A stretch of 64,000 nucleotides of DNA, from NCBI RefSeq assembly GCF_900109655.1, contig NZ_FOAT01000001.1, positions 248,001 through 312,000 of the forward strand. The letters are read 5' to 3'. This DNA is from Hominimerdicola alba. GTDB taxonomy: Bacteria; Bacillota; Clostridia; Oscillospirales; Ruminococcaceae. Shown in pieces: positions 63,496 through 64,000 of this stretch (positions are counted from its first letter, which is position 1; each line of letters opens with the position of its first letter). The notes beneath the pieces were generated by a model. The model was not told the DNA's origin and did no database searches. It saw only the letters and a list, made by a program, of their open reading frames with translations. A program made the position numbers and the translations under genes.

Positions 63496-63499
63496 CACA

Positions 63500-63537
63500 A
63501 AACTCCCGAAGCACGAAGTTTCGGGAGTTTTTATTGT
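63500..63537 (+). terminator. terminator after ung
   Basis: Eleven-bp stem AAACTCCCGAA with its complement (63500-63510 with 63520-63530), then TTTTATT. It could also act on the minus strand for the following gene. Confidence 0.9.
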
Positions 63538-63622
63538 TATTATAAAGTCAACGCATACTCGGTAAGCATATCATGTATCGGCTAAAAGTCGATCTCGACC
63601 ATGATAAGCCACCATAAACCTT

Positions 63623-64000
63623 TTACTTGTTCAGATACTTGTCAACTATGCCTGTATAATCAAATGTAGCAAAATAATCTGCAGGAGTCTCAGCACGTCT
63701 GATAAGCTGAACATCGCCATCTTCCTTCAGAAGTATCTCAGCAGAACGGAGTCTGCCGTTGTAGTTGTAACCCATGGAGAAACCGTGAGCGCCGGCATCG
63801 TGGATAACGAGGATATCACCTATCTCCAGCTCAGGCAGCATTCTGTCGATTGCAAACTTATCGTTGTTCTCGCAAAGGCTTCCTGTAACATCGTACTTGT
63901 GGTCGCAGGGCTTGTCTTCCTTGCCAAGTACAGTGATGTGGTGGTAAGCGCCGTACATAGCAGGACGCATCAGGTTGCAGGCACAAGCATCAACACCTGC
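63623..64000 (-). CDS. lysA: diaminopimelate decarboxylase-like protein, C-terminal part
   Basis: 125 residues to the window edge. VDACACNLMRPAMYGAYHHITV followed by GSLCENNDKFAIDRMLPELEIGDILVIHDAGAHGFSMGYNYNGRLRSAEILL (shown in parts: LMRPAMYGAYHHI, GSLCENNDKF, DAGAHGFSMGYNYNGR) is the C-terminal barrel of fold III PLP decarboxylases, with the Cys-Glu-Asn/Ser and Tyr residues of the LysA dimer site. It would make lysine from meso-diaminopimelate. Arginine and ornithine decarboxylases of the same fold are possible but less similar. Confidence 0.88.
   Translation of the reverse strand, partial: AGVDACACNLMRPAMYGAYHHITVLGKEDKPCDHKYDVTGSLCENNDKFAIDRMLPELEIGDILVIHDAGAHGFSMGYNYNGRLRSAEILLKEDGDVQLIRRAETPADYFATFDYTGIVDKYLNK

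Noticed and set aside
1-64000. tRNA, rRNA, insertion sequences, prophage or defence islands
   Set aside because: No transposase, integrase, phage structural gene, restriction enzyme, CCA-ended cloverleaf or rRNA segment could be recognised.

Overview
The window looks like a chromosome segment from a Gram-positive, low-to-mid GC anaerobe of the Clostridia, most like a gut or rumen Ruminococcus. The basis is a complete spoIIIAA-AH operon, a tryptophan T-box leader, ThyX instead of ThyA, a large cell-wall-binding-repeat protein, 2-hydroxyacyl-CoA dehydratase activase proteins, and strong purine-rich ribosome binding sites with standard sigma-A promoters. The genus is an inference. No insertion sequence, prophage, CRISPR array, tRNA or rRNA was seen; this is mostly core chromosome.

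Layout. 1-5.3 kb (minus strand): 5' part of a GlgX-type debranching enzyme, a pentapeptide-repeat/poly(ADP-ribose) glycohydrolase pair, an NfeD/stomatin (SPFH) pair and a flavin reductase. 5.6-19.6 kb (plus strand): an arginine supercluster argG-H-C-J-B-D-F, interleaved with small accessory genes (pentapeptide protein, C_GCAxxG_C_C protein, membrane proteins, a diverged GH3 lipoprotein, TraX-like, GyrI-like, YcxB-like, GNAT) and closed by a strong terminator. It encodes the route from glutamate through acetylated intermediates to arginine, with ArgJ recycling the acetyl group. 19.8-26.1 kb (minus): thyX-tmk-DUF2156-DJ-1-5-FCL-mltG-U32, apparently one operon. 26.3-36.0 kb (minus): Asp23/Gls24-nusB-TsaD-like-xseA-xseB-ispA-dxs-tlyA-nadK-argR-recN, with frequent overlaps of start and stop codons. 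The arginine repressor for the argG cluster is probably the ArgR in this operon.

36.3-40.9 kb (minus): complete spoIIIAA-AH operon, the feeding channel between mother cell and forespore, behind a sigma-E-like promoter. 41.0-42.4 kb (minus): an AI-2E family transporter. 42.5-49.3 kb (plus): a promoter, a T-box leader whose specifier codon is TGG (Trp), then trpE-trpGD-trpC-(AroQ/PchB-type chorismate mutase-like)-trpB-trpA and a terminator. No trpF is present; the chorismate mutase-like gene sits in its usual place. 49.4-49.56 kb holds a short promoter-to-terminator unit with a strong ribosome binding site and a six-codon reading frame.

49.5-57.4 kb (minus): a 753-residue protein made almost wholly of cell-wall-binding repeats, a lipoprotein/nitroreductase pair, and a two-gene version of the large acyl-CoA dehydratase activase. 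57.6-63.5 kb (plus): moxR-DUF58-transglutaminase membrane operon, a small membrane protein and ung. 63.6 kb to the end (minus): the C-terminal end of a diaminopimelate decarboxylase-like gene.

Most noteworthy: a decayed YcxB-like gene inside the arg cluster (amber codon plus frameshift), the chorismate mutase-like gene replacing trpF in the trp operon, the orphan mini-ORF transcript at 49.4 kb, the GH3 lipoprotein lacking the catalytic His motif, and a near-perfect 32-bp palindrome at 36.13 kb. None of these proves a new system; each is a testable lead.
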